From the NCBI RefSeq assembly GCF_905404315.1, contig NC_066312.1, positions 607,001 through 671,000 of the forward strand: a stretch of 64,000 nt of DNA, in the 5' to 3' direction. This stretch comes from Leptidea sinapis. Its lineage: Eukaryota > Arthropoda > Insecta > Lepidoptera > Pieridae. The translations under genes were made by a program, and so were the position numbers. The first letter of the stretch is position 1. Every line of letters starts with the position of its first letter. Below the pieces are notes generated by a model. The model had not been told where the DNA came from and made no database searches. It was given only the letters and a program-made list of their open reading frames with translations. Of the stretch, positions 53,645-63,870 are shown piece by piece.

Positions 53645-54433
53645 TCATCTGCGTATAAAATTAAAATATCTGTATATATCATAAATATATGCGTTGTAAA
53701 GCAATGGTCCCAGGTGCGATCCCTGTGGAATACCTGATGGAATTTTCACAAAATCCGATCTGTACCCACCTACAATCACTGCCTGAGATCGATTAGACAG
53801 GTATGATTTAATCCATCTTAACAGATCCCCATGTATACCTAGACTTTCTAATTTGGCTAGCAAGATGATGTGGTCTACGCGATCGAAGGCTTTTTCGAAA
53901 TCAGTGTAAACCACATCAACTTGACCACCATTTTCCATATTTTTAAGGACAAACTGTATAAATTCAGCTAAGTTCGTCAGGGTTGACTTATGTTTAAGAA
54001 AACCGTGCTGTGAATGACTTACTCCATTCATAACTGTGGGATAAATTTGATCGTAGACAAGTTTTTCAAATATTTTACTAAATGTATTAAGCATTGAGAT
54101 AGGTCTATAATTATCAATTTTGGATTTCGAATTTTTTTTATGAATAGGTATGACATTAGCCTCTTTCCATTTAGATGGAAATATGCCCTCTGATAAAGAT
54201 CTGTCATAAATATATTTGAGAGGTTTAACTAACGCTCTGGCACAATTATGAAGAAAGATAGGAGGAATATTATCGGTTCCGCTGGGTTTATTAATATTAA
54301 TCGTTTTGAGTAATCGTAATAATTTATTTTTACGGACGCCAGCCTTACCAATTGCATATGCGTCATTACATTTGGGTAATTGAAGACTGTCAAGGTAGTT
54401 AATAATAGTTTGAGGCGGGTTCGACAAAAACAC
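53645..54433 (-). pseudogene. LINE-8 reverse transcriptase
   Basis: Open for 262 codons with KPSGTDNIPPIFLHNCARAL, DNYRPISMLNTFSKIFEKLV, SQHGFLKHKSTLTNLAEFIQ, VVYTDFEKAFDRVDHIILLA (motif A Asp), HGDLLRWIKSYLSNRSQAVI and SGIPQGSHLGPLLYNAYIYD. A one-base shift just before motif C puts YADD (53644-53655) in another frame. The match to LINE-2 (KSAGPDNVPAIFL, FLKNRSTTTNL, VVYTDYSKAFD) shows common family membership. Confidence 0.85.
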
Positions 54434-54621
54434 TTTTAAGAAAATGTATTAAAACCATTACATATATCCGGGCCGTTGTTAAAGACTTGGGTGTTCAATG
54501 ATAATGTCTTCGGGTTTTCAGATTTTCGTCTCATGAGTTTCACGTAACGCCACATGTTTTTAGGACAAGTTTTAATATATTTTTGAATTTTAGTTAAAAA
54601 TTTGTTATAAAGTTCACATTC

Positions 54622-55712
54622 TTAATTTTTCGATCTAGCTCGAAGTAAAGAAAACTCAATATAGTCTTGTGGATTGTTAAATCTTTTCCATTTGGCATGC
54701 ATTTTAGATTTTTGTCTGATAATTTTTTTGAGTGTATTATTGTACCAAATGGGATAGTGATTGTTCTTATTTATTTTATATTTAGGTACCATCAGGCTGA
54801 TGCATGTATAAATTTCATCATAAAAACATTTTAATGCGCAATCTACCGTGTCACATGATTCAAAAATATTATGCCAATTAAGATTGTTTAGGTAATCTAT
54901 AATTTTATCATAACTACATTTTTTAAAATTATACTTCTCTATTAAATTTTCTTCCATGAAATTAAGTGATATATTTGAAGCATCAATTATTAGACATGGA
55001 TGCGCTGAATCCTCACTGACTAATGAGATCAACGAACGAGTCGTGGAGGCAGAAAAGTTACTAAATACAAGATCTAAATTATTATTATATGAATTTTCAA
55101 TAAAGTTTCCTTGTTCTAAACCTAATAAATTAAATTCATCTAGTAATAATTGCCCTGCATTTTGAATTTCTACAGAACCCTTCTTAGTAAAAATTGGCCC
55201 TAGACAGTTATCCCAATTAATATACGGCAAGTTGAAATCACCTACAATCAAAAAATTATCATTTTTATGTGAATTCATGACATATGTGATACTGGAAGTA
55301 ACATTTTCTAAAGTTTGAGGTAAGTTATTATTAGGTTGCGCATATATACTGCGACATGTAAGTTCGCACCAACTGAAGTATTGAATGAACTAGCCGGAAT
55401 AGGAACCCATATCATTTCGGTTGGTTGCACTACATTGTTGTTAGCCAAAAGAAATGCCCCTAGCTCACTGCGTACAAGTATCATAACTCCACCCCCTCTG
55501 GATGTATTCGTAAGAGCTAAATCTCTGTCTATTCGAAACACGTCATATCTAGGATCGCAGAATTCACTATCTAAAATCCCGTCGTGTAACCAAGTCTCTG
55601 TGATTAACACTAAGTCAAAATTATGTTTATTTAATTCCCTGTAAAATTCTAAAGTCTTTGTACGTAGGCCCCTAATATTTTGGTAAAAAATAACTAACGA
55701 TTTATGAGTCAT
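54622..55712 (-). pseudogene. LINE-8 AP-like endonuclease and linker
   Basis: The ATG at 55712 opens THKSLVIFYQNIRGLRTKTL (Asn), LVLITETWLHDGIL (Glu) and NTSRGGGVMILVRSE. A frame change near 55345 separates this from 55278-54622, which carries NFLIVGDFNLPYINWDN (Asp/Asn), NLDLVFSNFSASTTRSLIS and EDSAHPCLII, where the family has SDH. The linker with PIWYNNTLKKIIRQKSKMHA ends at a TAA at 54622. Without the frameshift the endonuclease would be nearly complete, apart from the changed SDH motif. Confidence 0.8.
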
Positions 55713-56337
55713 TATTTAGTTCAAAATTACAAATTGTGTAACAAAGATGCAACGATAAATACAAATAAAAATTACTAGTGTTAGACGCCATTAAATTAAT
55801 ACAGCTATCAAAATTTATAGTAAGTAAGTGTAATAATAAATCAAAAAAAAGTGTAATAATAAAACAAAAACATAGTGCGTTATTATATCGTATGAACAGA
55901 GTGCTATATAGCTTTAGCATGATCATTACATTATCTATCAGACATAATCGACAGTAAAAGCATAATAATGTTAAATATTGTATTATGTAATATTTTGTAT
56001 AAAGTATAATAATTGTGGTAACAGTATAGTGATAAATAAATTTTGTTGTGTTTGAGTTCCTTGTTACTTGGTGATTATTATAATATGTATTGTTAATATA
56101 CGAGTAAAAATAGTGTGAATATATATATACATGATAATATGACTGGGTGATTGCATTGGTGTGTAATGCATGTATACAATAGTTAACTGTAATTATCGCA
56201 AAAGTAAATATGCAGATCGGTACTGAAAGTGATGGACAACAAATCACTTTATTTTTGAGAGATCTACCTCTTTGTTTATAGGTATTTTCGGAGATTTGTC
56301 GTCCCTTCGCACAAAAATTTGGCAATTTCGAATCCAT
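55702..56337 (-). other. LINE-8 spacer with a long hydrophobic frame
   Basis: The coding strand has a 211-codon open frame that starts out of frame inside the ORF1 end and then becomes very rich in Ile, Tyr, Leu and Phe (FCFIITLFFDLLLHLLTI). Its stop overlaps the ATG of ORF2. In a different frame 56365-56240 reads RNCQIFVRRDDKSPKIPINK and ends DLSKIK, matching the ORF1 end of LINE-2 (KFCKIHIRKNDELPVKVITN and DLNKYS). So the first part is the true ORF1 end; the hydrophobic frame may be chance. Confidence 0.5.
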
Positions 56338-56534
56338 ATGTACTTGTATGATTTTGATTTTGTAAGCTCTAATATAATATTTAATTATTTTCAGTGACCC
56401 AAGTTAAAATCTGCTTAGGTTCACGTCAGTTGGCTTACTTCTTTAAAAATTACTGATAATGGTTTCCTAGTCACGTTTTGGTCAGAGCGGGCAACACAAT
56501 TAATCCATTTGAAAATAATCCGGTGCATCCCTCG

Positions 56535-56566
56535 GGCGACGGTGGCGACGGTGGCGACGGTGACGG
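56535..56566. repeat. (GGCGACGGT)n minisatellite
   Basis: About 3.5 copies of a 9-base GC-rich unit in AT-rich DNA. In one frame it would encode Gly-Asp-Gly repeats, but no flanking exon is supported. Confidence 0.8.
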
Positions 56567-56909
56567 GACACAATTAAAATGTAAATTACGACCGGCTCTG
56601 GATCAAGTGATATCAACTGACAAGAGGTAGGCGCTGAATTTTGATTGGCCATCGTAAATTGAATAAATTTACGGCTTTATTGTACTTTAGCAGACCTTAA
56701 AGGTCTTTACAGAGTTTTTGACAGAAATAGACTCAATTTCAAATTGTGAAGTAAAATTCCTTACTTTTAGCTGTCTGATGATCGTATTTTATTTACCTAT
56801 TTATTTGCGTAATGAGCAGTTACACAAACACAGTTATTAAATAAAGTTACTTTAAAATATTTCAGATCCTGGCAGTTGTTTGGCCCGATTAATATCAGTT
56901 TTTAACTGA

Positions 56910-57205
56910 CTTGAAAAAGGAGGAGCTTTTCAATTCGATAGGTTTTTTTATGTATGTACACTGATCACGCTAAGATTTATGTTCCGATTTACGTGATTCT
57001 TCTTTAGTTTGATGTTGAATGTTTGCCATTTGGTCCCATAAAAAATTTTCATAGTTTGGCCCAGTAGTATTCATTTTATGAACATTGTTTATGAAAAATT
57101 TTGTTTACGTGGATGATGTTATTATAATTTGTGTACTGCTCTTTTAAGACTTTTCATATAGGTTGATGATATTATATTATTATTAAGTGTTAATAGTGTT
57201 CCGAT
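56910..57205 (+). repeat. ACCGACTT..AAAAAGGAGG repeat, copy 2
   Basis: Matches 19230-19515 in the same orientation and order, from TGACTTGAAAAAGGAGGAG through TTTTTTTATGTATGTACAC and AATGTTTGCCATTTGG to TTTCATATAGGTTGATGAT. Confidence 0.6.
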
Positions 57206-57219
57206 AAGTCGGTCTTAGG

Positions 57220-57362
57220 CTACTTCTTCACGATATTTCAGTGTATCACAAGAACGTAAAATAGAGTTTCGAACAGCATTTTTTTCTATTCCTTTTTTTC
57301 GTTCCCGTTTCTTGGGATCTATATTGTTTAAGGCGCGCGGCACTTTTCGTAGGCTTACCCAT
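57220..57362 (-). other. Small frameshifted open frame, unrecognised
   Basis: On the minus strand an ATG at 57362 gives MGKPTKSAARLKQY, and after a frame change a second frame gives DPKKRERKKGIEKNAVRNSI, then LRSCDTLKYREEVA and a stop. The Lys/Arg-rich start resembles short basic openings of some insect transposon or unknown proteins. It is too short to classify. Confidence 0.25.
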
Positions 57363-58131
57363 AGCTACTTTAAATAAATATTATTTAATATATTACAATA
57401 AAAAGCAAAGAAATCTTATAGTTTACCTGATGAAATCTAGAAAACTCATACTGTAGTTGAATGTTGGCAGTCAGTTTAATAATTTTTTTTGTTGTTCTTC
57501 GCAAGGCAAAATAGTTCTGGCGCACTCGTCATTCGTGTCCAGTCTCGGATGTGGCGCAGCCAAGACTTTTTTCTGCAACCTACACCACTTATTCCGGCTA
57601 CTATTCCCATCATGATGAGTTGTAGGAGTTCGTGTCCCAAATATGAGACTTTCCTCATCTTGATGGTTTGCATGAAGTCGCGTTGATGATGAACTTCCAC
57701 ATTTGTGACATTATCATTCCAACTAATGGCCAACACAATACTTTATTTCGAAGGCTTCTATACGTTTTCTGAGGTCTTCATTAATAGTCCACGCCTCACA
57801 TCCCTATAGAAGTATAGGCCAGATGTAACAGCGCAGTAAACGAGTGCGCAAGGAAATCAAACTAAGATCGCGGTTGCAAAGTACTTTTTAATTGAGAGCC
57901 ACTTCAATTCTAGTCTTGATTTCTTGGTCGCTATTGCAGTCCTCATTTAACCACGTACCGCTTAATTTGGCCTGCTACTGTAATGTCAAAATCGTCAATT
58001 TTATTTATAGATATGACCATGAGTTTCGTCTTTGAGATGTTCATCCTAAGACCAGCTCTTTCGGTGAACTCATTTACTCGGGTGACAAGTCTGTAAATAT
58101 CTTTAGCAGATGATGCTGGGAGGACAGTGTC

Positions 58132-58169
58132 ATCGGCATATCTAACATAATAATATTAGATATGCCGAT
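58132..58169. repeat. Perfect 14-bp hairpin inside the RTE fossil
   Basis: ATCGGCATATCTAA and its exact complement flank a 10-base loop. One arm is the original codons for the YADD region; the other is an inverted duplicate that replaces normal RT sequence. Confidence 0.9.
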
Positions 58170-58172
58170 TTG

Positions 58173-58194
58173 CAGAACATAAATATATGTTCTG
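58173..58194. repeat. Perfect 9-bp hairpin next to it
   Basis: CAGAACATA and TATGTTCTG around a 4-base loop, three bases after the previous hairpin. Confidence 0.85.
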
Positions 58195-59022
58195 GCCAGT
58201 TATTTTGATTCCACAGTCTAAGTCCTCGACTGCTTCTGCTATTATGGCTTCCGAGTACTAATTGAATAGCGTAGGTGAAAAGATACAGCCCTGTCTGACA
58301 CCTCTTTTAATTTCGACTTCTGCTGTATCTTCATTATCAACCCGAACAGTAGCTCGTTGATTTCAGTACAGATTCTGGATGATTCGTATATCTTTGCCGT
58401 CCAGTCTCATATTTTGTAATATTGCAATCAAGGGATCATGCAAGACTCTATCGAAAGCTTTTTGGAATTGGTTATCTGCGTGTTTTTTATTTGGTTCTTA
58501 TGCGTTCGTGAATGATATTTAGAAATAGTTTTAATACTCGAAATTGTTCTCACTTTTTCGCATTGGCTTTCTTAGGAAGCGTTGTGAAAGATGATGTTAA
58601 CTAGTCCTTGGGAGTGATTAACGGCATTCAAAAAGTTGACGAGGACATCAATATTTTCTTCCTTAATAAGTTTAAGTACCTCTATCTGAACAAACCTTTA
58701 ATATTAATAAAATATCGATAGATTTGAAGTCGATGCCAAGCCACTCGCGACTTTGAACGGGATAGCTTCGTCTTGAACAAAACAAACCAATTAGGCAGAC
58801 ACCTACTTAAACCCTATCAATAGTTAGTAGAGTTAATTACGATGTGTGAGTTATAGATAGCAATTATGATATCGTTATTTTAAATTATTTTCTGAATTGA
58901 CTCGGGTAATATCAGTATTACACCAATAAAAAATTCTTATGATAGTATCTAAATTTTCCTAAGTTTTATCATTTTAATTAAAATCTAGCGTTAGGCTTAT
59001 ACGCTATTTAATTTTCAAAAAA

Positions 59023-60270
59023 AAGGAGACAGTTCGGATCCGGTGAACTAAAGGCCTATTGCTATCACCTCCCTGTTCTCCAAAATCATAGAGAGCATAA
59101 TTAGCCGCCAGCTTTTAGTATACCAAGAGGGTCACCAGTTGACGGTCGGCAGGTTGATCTTCTGGTATACCTAACACATAGATGGGCGGCGGCTATTGAA
59201 AGCAAGGGGGAAGGCCTGGCAGTTAGCTTTGATATAGCGAAGGCCTTTGATCGTGTATGGCACAAGGCGCTCCTCTCAAAACTTCCATCATTTGGGCTTC
59301 CCGAGAGCTTGTGCAAGTGAAACTCCAGCTTCCGCACTGGAAGTAGTAGTATACAGATCGTCGTCGACGGATATTGCTCGAACCCGAAGCCCGTGAATGC
59401 TGGAGTGCCCCAACACTGCATGCTATCTCCTACGCTGTTTCTTCTGCATATCAATGATATGTTGGACACCTCCAACATGCATTGATATGCAGACGACAGC
59501 ACTGGTGATGCCGTATCACGGTCCATGCAGGTCTATCTCGGGAAATCGTAGACCAGTGCCGGGAGAAACTTGAGTCTTCTATCGAGTCCTCTCTCGAGAA
59601 GGTCGCGTTTGTCGTATCACCGCTCTTCAAAAACACTTCTCTTAAAGCCGCGCCTAGTATCGGAATACTGGGTCTCGAAATCTCGAGCGATTGCCAATTC
59701 CGTGGCCATCTGGAGGGCAAAGCCAAATTGGCTTCGGAGAAGCGGGGCGTCATCAATAGAGCACGGCAATACTTCAAGCCGGCCCACATTCTAGCGCTCT
59801 ACAAAGCGCAGGTCCGGCCACACATGGAGTATTGCTGTCATCTCTGGTCTGGCGCACCCCAGTATCTGCTCGATGCATTTGACCGCGTGCAACGTAGAGC
59901 AGCTCGAATTGTCGGGGACTCAGTGCTCTGTGAACGGCTGGATCTCTTGGCGTTGCGTAGAGACGTCGCTTCATTGTGTGTCTTCTACCGCATACGGGGA
60001 GTGTTCCGAAGAGCTGTTTAACCTGATTCCTGCCGCCGAATTCCACCTTCGCACGACACGCCACAAGTTAGGATATCATCCCCACCATCTGGATGTGTGG
60101 TGGTCCTCCACAGTGCGGTTTTCAAGGAGCTTTCTCCCTCGTACTACAAAGCTGTGGAATGAGCTTCCTTGTGCGGTGTTTCCGGGACGATACGACATGG
60201 GTACCTTCAAAAAAATCGTGTACACCTTCCTTAAAGGCCGGCAACGCTCTTGTGATTCCTCTGGTGTTGC
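59023..60270 (+). pseudogene. LINE-5 second copy: ORF2 RT and C-terminal domain
   Basis: Readable blocks are YRPIAITSLLSK-like wording with changes, SFDIAKAFDRVWHKALLSKL (motif A), NAGVPQHCMLSPTLFLLHIN, where the usual PQGC has Gly changed to His, and YADDST (59486-59497) preceded by a TGA that replaces the Cys codon. A deletion near 59607 removes the region after motif C. The C-terminal part reads NRARQYFKPAHILALYKAQV, MEYCCHLWSGAPQYLLDAFD and RFSRSFLPRTTKLWNELPCA, with a small deletion near 59993. Not functional. Confidence 0.8.
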
Positions 60271-60345
60271 ATGAGAATGTGGGCGGCTGTGATCACTTAA
60301 CACCAGGTGACCCGTACGCTCGTTTTTCCTCCTAATACATAAAAA
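59023..60345 (+). mobile_element. LINE-5 second copy, 5'-truncated
   Basis: It begins in the RT (AAAAAAAAGGAGACAGTTCG, matching 29801) and runs to the 3' A-run. Apart from indels it is close to the copy at 28263-31210. It has lost about 90 bases at about 59607 that the first copy keeps, and keeps about 45 bases (59630-59675) that the first copy has lost, so neither derives from the other. Orientation is the same. Confidence 0.85.
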
Positions 60346-61935
60346 AAATTAACTTAATTTTATTTATTTTTAATTTATTTGTTCTTAATGCCTCTGTTAA
60401 GGGGGAGACACTATATTCTTTTGTTCTTTATACTTAGTGCATGTTAGTTTAAGTTTAAGTGCTTCACTGCACTCGCATTTCACTACTTAAGAGTTTTAGT
60501 TCTTTTGAATCTTCTCACGAGGTTCGTTTTGTCAAGAAGCTAGATAGCCTCGCCATTCACATGATGGTCAAGTTTAAGACTTGATAAAGCTCATAAGCTT
60601 TTGTATATTTTTACAATTAAATCCAACTTAACATCACGATGAAAATGGAAGTAGAAATGTAAGTATTACATTTTTTGTCACTCTCGATTATGCCAATCGA
60701 GGGTATTTGTTTAGAAAAATCATCTACAATTGCGAAAATGTACGTTCACATTTTATGACTAGCAAAAGCAACTCTTCTACAGTTGCAGATGTAAAACATA
60801 TTTGTTTTGTGTTTATATGCTTTATTTTGTGTTATTTTTTTAATTAAGTTCACATTAAACTTATTATTCGGTTTTATAAAAGTCGTACTTGATAAAACTC
60901 TATTCTTCATGCAATTAGCTTCAGAGCGGAAAACAAGGCGCATTTATTACGTACTTCTCAAACTTCAAGTATTTTTAAATATTACTCCAAATAGGATTTT
61001 TCGATCACTTTTTGAACGTAATAATCTACGAGCCAGTTGACAAGATCAATATGTGACCTGTCCATAGGTCATAGATGCTAAAGTAACCTCAACCACACAG
61101 ACACTTTTTAACAATTCTTTGAAATCGCAAGAAATATTATTTGTGAAGGAATTGGTATTTCGTGGCCCATCATACAAGTTGCGAACTCGACTTTTCCGAA
61201 TAGTAATCAATTAAATGATATGAATTAAAATTAAAGTCATTTCTCATAATACGGTCAGCTTAATCCTTTTACCTTCCTTTTGAATATGAACATAGACTTT
61301 TAAAGGTATAGGGATCTGCATTCCTTTCTATACGATACGTCTCGTAAGGAAAAAATTATGTATGCCCTTAGGAAGTTATTATTTATTGAACTTATTATCA
61401 ACATCGTCATCAGATATTAGATAACAGTGGCACATATTTTTAATTATGTAAGTAAGTTAATGTTTTAAGAGCCGCGGTTGGTTTGATCGTTTATTTGTTA
61501 CAGTAAGTTTTTATTCTGTTACCGTTCCGGAAGCCCCAAATCAATATTTGAAAGTGTGAAAGAGATAGAGGATGTTAGCACGGGCTAGGGGCGGGCTAGC
61601 ACGCCTTCTCCTTCCCATCCCCCGACACCTGTCCTAAATAGAAGGGGAAATACTGACATTAGAATATTTTTAAGCATCTTTTATTAAAACAACTTTAAAA
61701 TTGTGTGTTTCGTTATCGAGAGTGCCAAGTAAAATGATACGAAAAATATGAATGTTGGTACTACAACTTGTGTGTGTGGTACTAATTACGTAGCCGTAAT
61801 TATTTTAGTCAATCTCTTACCGAGTGTACATCATGATGTAAATCATTATATTCGTTACTGTTCGTTGTAGTATAGTAGGATGAGGATGAGATACCTTAGA
61901 TTTTTCTCTTTAATGATTTTTAACGACCTATGTTT
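60346..61935. other. No supported feature
   Basis: AT-rich sequence with no coding frame that I can defend. A GC-rich patch at 61575-61630 (GGGCTAGGGGCGGGCTAGCA) is unexplained. Confidence 0.5.
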
Positions 61936-62046
61936 AAGCCGGCAACGCATATGTGATTCATCTGGTGAGAGAATTTGGGCGGCGGTGATCACTTAGCATC
62001 AGGTGACCTGTACGATTGTTTGGATTTCTCTTCCTTTAATAAAAAG
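61936..62046 (+). repeat. LINE-5 3' tail, solo copy (+)
   Basis: AAGCCGGCAACGCATATGTG, GGGCGGCGGTGATCACTTAG and CATCAGGTGACCTGTACGAT match LINE-5 at 31090-31180; it ends in an A-run after CTTCCTTTAAT. Confidence 0.8.
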
Positions 62047-62534
62047 GTCATAAATAGAGCGTATAGCCGTCTTCTACTCTACTCGTAGCTTGATTAATCC
62101 TGATGAATACAATAAAATATCTTTATCTGGTGATTAGAATCAGTGAAATGGGTTTTACAGCATTTACTAACTATTTCTTATTAGCGAAGCTATTAATTTT
62201 ACGACCAATCAATTTTGTTGGCAATAAATAATGAAGAAAACTATGGACAGAAGTACCACATTGTTAATAATGGCTGAGAAACAGCTCAGAGTGTTGGTTA
62301 AGTTCTTTTCTCTGTATTACTTATTACGTAAGTACTAATGAACCTCTCTTCAATGGGTACGGAGGTACACATAAACCACAACGCTTACATCTCAGAGAGG
62401 AACTCCCACATTTCCATCAATTATTCACCTCAATTGTTATTTCTAGCCACGCTCGAGTCATTGATACTCTTTTTAAACGGTCCCATGATTCTTTCTTTAC
62501 CTACTGAAATCTGTTCCACTGCAACTTCGTAGTT

Positions 62535-62660
62535 GCGACTTTATAGCCCAGTGGCTAGTTACCCTAGTTGGCAGTCCGAGGTTCGAATCCTTGTAGGTGC
62601 TGACGTTTTGAATTGATGTCGATGGCTAGCAGGTTTTCACTTTCCATCAAAAAATGTATT
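62535..62660 (+). repeat. tRNA-derived SINE-like unit
   Basis: TAGCCCAGTGGC (62544-62555) fits polymerase III box A, and GGTTCGAATCC (62580-62590) is an exact box B. The spacing is shorter than in most tRNA genes but workable. The flanks do not fold into a full tRNA with acceptor stem, so I call it a tRNA-derived short interspersed element, not a tRNA gene. The body after box B (GATGTCGATGGCTAGCAGG) ends in an AT-rich tail near 62700. Confidence 0.55.
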
Positions 62661-62889
62661 GTAAAAATGGTTATAATTAATAAAATTTATTTATGTAGTT
62701 ATATTTAATAATGTAAGTCGTCCGTCATATTAGATAAACATATCAAATATAATATATAATATTTAAATCTTATTCAAATTTAAATTTATTGACTCGTTGT
62801 AGTTTAGCCACCTTTATTTGTTTGTGATTTTATAAAACGTTATTTAGAAAATTAAATCGCACGGAAATAGACATCAAAATTAGCAGCGC

Positions 62890-63075
62890 TTGGAAAATAT
62901 TTTGATCTATCAAAGAAGTTATGAAAAATCCTCACTTGTGGGGTACAACTACAGCATTCAGCTGATGTATATTGACATTGTGGACTTGTGGACCATACGA
63001 GTACGTCTGAGACATACCAGCAAATATAGTGGGCTAATGGCCACAGAGTCGGTCAGAGTAGACTCTAGAAAATAA
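62890..63075 (+). CDS. Possible host exon, unrecognised
   Basis: The frame encodes LENILIYQRSYEKSSLVGYN, YSIQLMYIDIVDLWTIRVRL and GLMATESVRVDSRK, then TAA at 63073. Codon use is better balanced than in the surroundings. A possible AG acceptor (62885-62886) has no pyrimidine tract. A GT at 63051 or 63057 would leave phase 0, which does not fit the next candidate exon (63474). It may be part of an unrelated gene, or chance. Confidence 0.2.
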   Translation: MENILIYQRSYEKSSLVGYNYSIQLMYIDIVDLWTIRVRLRHTSKYSGLMATESVRVDSRK

Positions 63076-63473
63076 TTGTGAATATGAAGCACAAATAAAT
63101 AGATATATAAGCTGCACGTGTCTTATGTTTAGTAATATATTATGAAATTAAAATAATAAATGATATTAAGATGTCACTTTGCGGTACCACCGAGATGGTA
63201 AAAGAAGAGAAAAGCGTAAAAGAATGAGACGGTATGCTGATTAAAAAAAATGGGTCTTCATGGTAAAGAACAGACTACACTACAACTACATATAGAAAAT
63301 GATGGCAATCACTAGTGGAAACTTTGGTAGAGGGCAATAACATATGTAACCGATGTCGAAGAGAAGTTTTTTATGGCAAAATACCACTGTGGTAGTAGTG
63401 TATAATGTAGTATCAGAAATAATAATAAAAAATATCTTTGTACTGTAGTGCATTGACAGGTGTATTTTTGCAG

Positions 63474-63745
63474 ATCTTGTGGAGAGATGTGACTCAGTAC
63501 CGTATGGTTATTGGAATTTGTGGACATATTATCGAATGAGAAGTAAAATTCATTTTCTGATTAGAGAGCTTCTTCTATCAGCCATGACAAACGTGAACCG
63601 AGTAGTAGTATTGAAAGATGAGTACACCGATGATGACAGCTACAACGTGGGCGAAAACATTTACAAAATACAAACTAAGTTCTCGAGAATTATTCGGTTG
63701 TATACTCTATCGAGTACAAATATTTTTGTGTATGATAAGCATAAG
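63474..63745 (+). CDS. Candidate host exon, perhaps chemoreceptor-like
   Basis: TGTATTTTTGCAG precedes the exon and AAG|GTATGG closes it, both good splice signals; the 272 bases are open throughout. It encodes LVERCDSVPYGYWNLWTYYR, MRSKIHFLIRELLLSAMTNV, VVVLKDEYTDDDSYNVGENI and KFSRIIRLYTLSSTNIFVYD. The pattern of a short hydrophobic segment, YRMRSKI, LIREL and a charged loop followed by another hydrophobic segment resembles the N-terminal half of insect odorant receptors, but this is impression only. Other family assignments are possible. Preceding phase is 1; following phase is 0. Confidence 0.45.
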
Positions 63746-63771
63746 GTATGGGATTAATGATTAAAAAAAAA

Positions 63772-63850
63772 GTTTTTTTTTATGGAAAAGGAGGAGTAAA
63801 TAGGGTACGCGTGGGTCACTTGAAGGTAAGCGATCACCGCAACCCACACT
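63772..63850 (-). repeat. LINE-5 3' tail, solo copy (-)
   Basis: The T-run followed by TATGGAAAAGGAGGAGTAAA and GCGATCACCGCAACCCACA is the reverse of the LINE-5 end; only about 75 bases are left. Confidence 0.75.
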
Positions 63851-63870
63851 CTCGACACGGTGACCACCAC

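Larger units (their letters stand above)
52407..56370 (-). mobile_element. LINE-8: second member of the LINE-2 family
   Basis: Minus strand. From the 5' side: the end of ORF1 (about 56365-56240), a spacer of about 530 bases, ORF2 endonuclease (55712-54622), linker, RT (54433-53645), C-terminal domain (53404-52805), and a 3' UTR ending in an A-rich tail with ATAAA/AAAT units (52437-52407). Truncation inside ORF1 marks the 5' end. It supplies the RT C-terminal part and 3' end that LINE-2 lacks. Several frameshifts and a stop are present. Confidence 0.85.
57476..58500 (-). pseudogene. RTE-type LINE fossil (RT and C-terminus)
   Basis: Minus strand: QKAFDRVLHDPL (motif A, 58465-58430), IQNLYWNQRATVRVDNEDTA, EIKRGVRQGCIFSPTLFN (motif B), YADDTVLPASSAKDIYRLVT (motif C at 58129-58140), RAGLRMNISKTKLMVISIN, and far downstream KKSWLRHIRDWTRMTSAPEL. 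The GVRQGC wording and the WLRxIRDWT block near the C-terminus are characteristic of RTE-clade elements. Many stops and frameshifts are present. Two small perfect hairpins (58132-58169, 58173-58194) lie just before motif C, where the sequence is disrupted. The 5' half is absent. Confidence 0.8.

Noticed and set aside
62544..62590. A functional tRNA gene
   Set aside because: Box A and B are present, but no acceptor stem pairs and no normal anticodon arm can be drawn.
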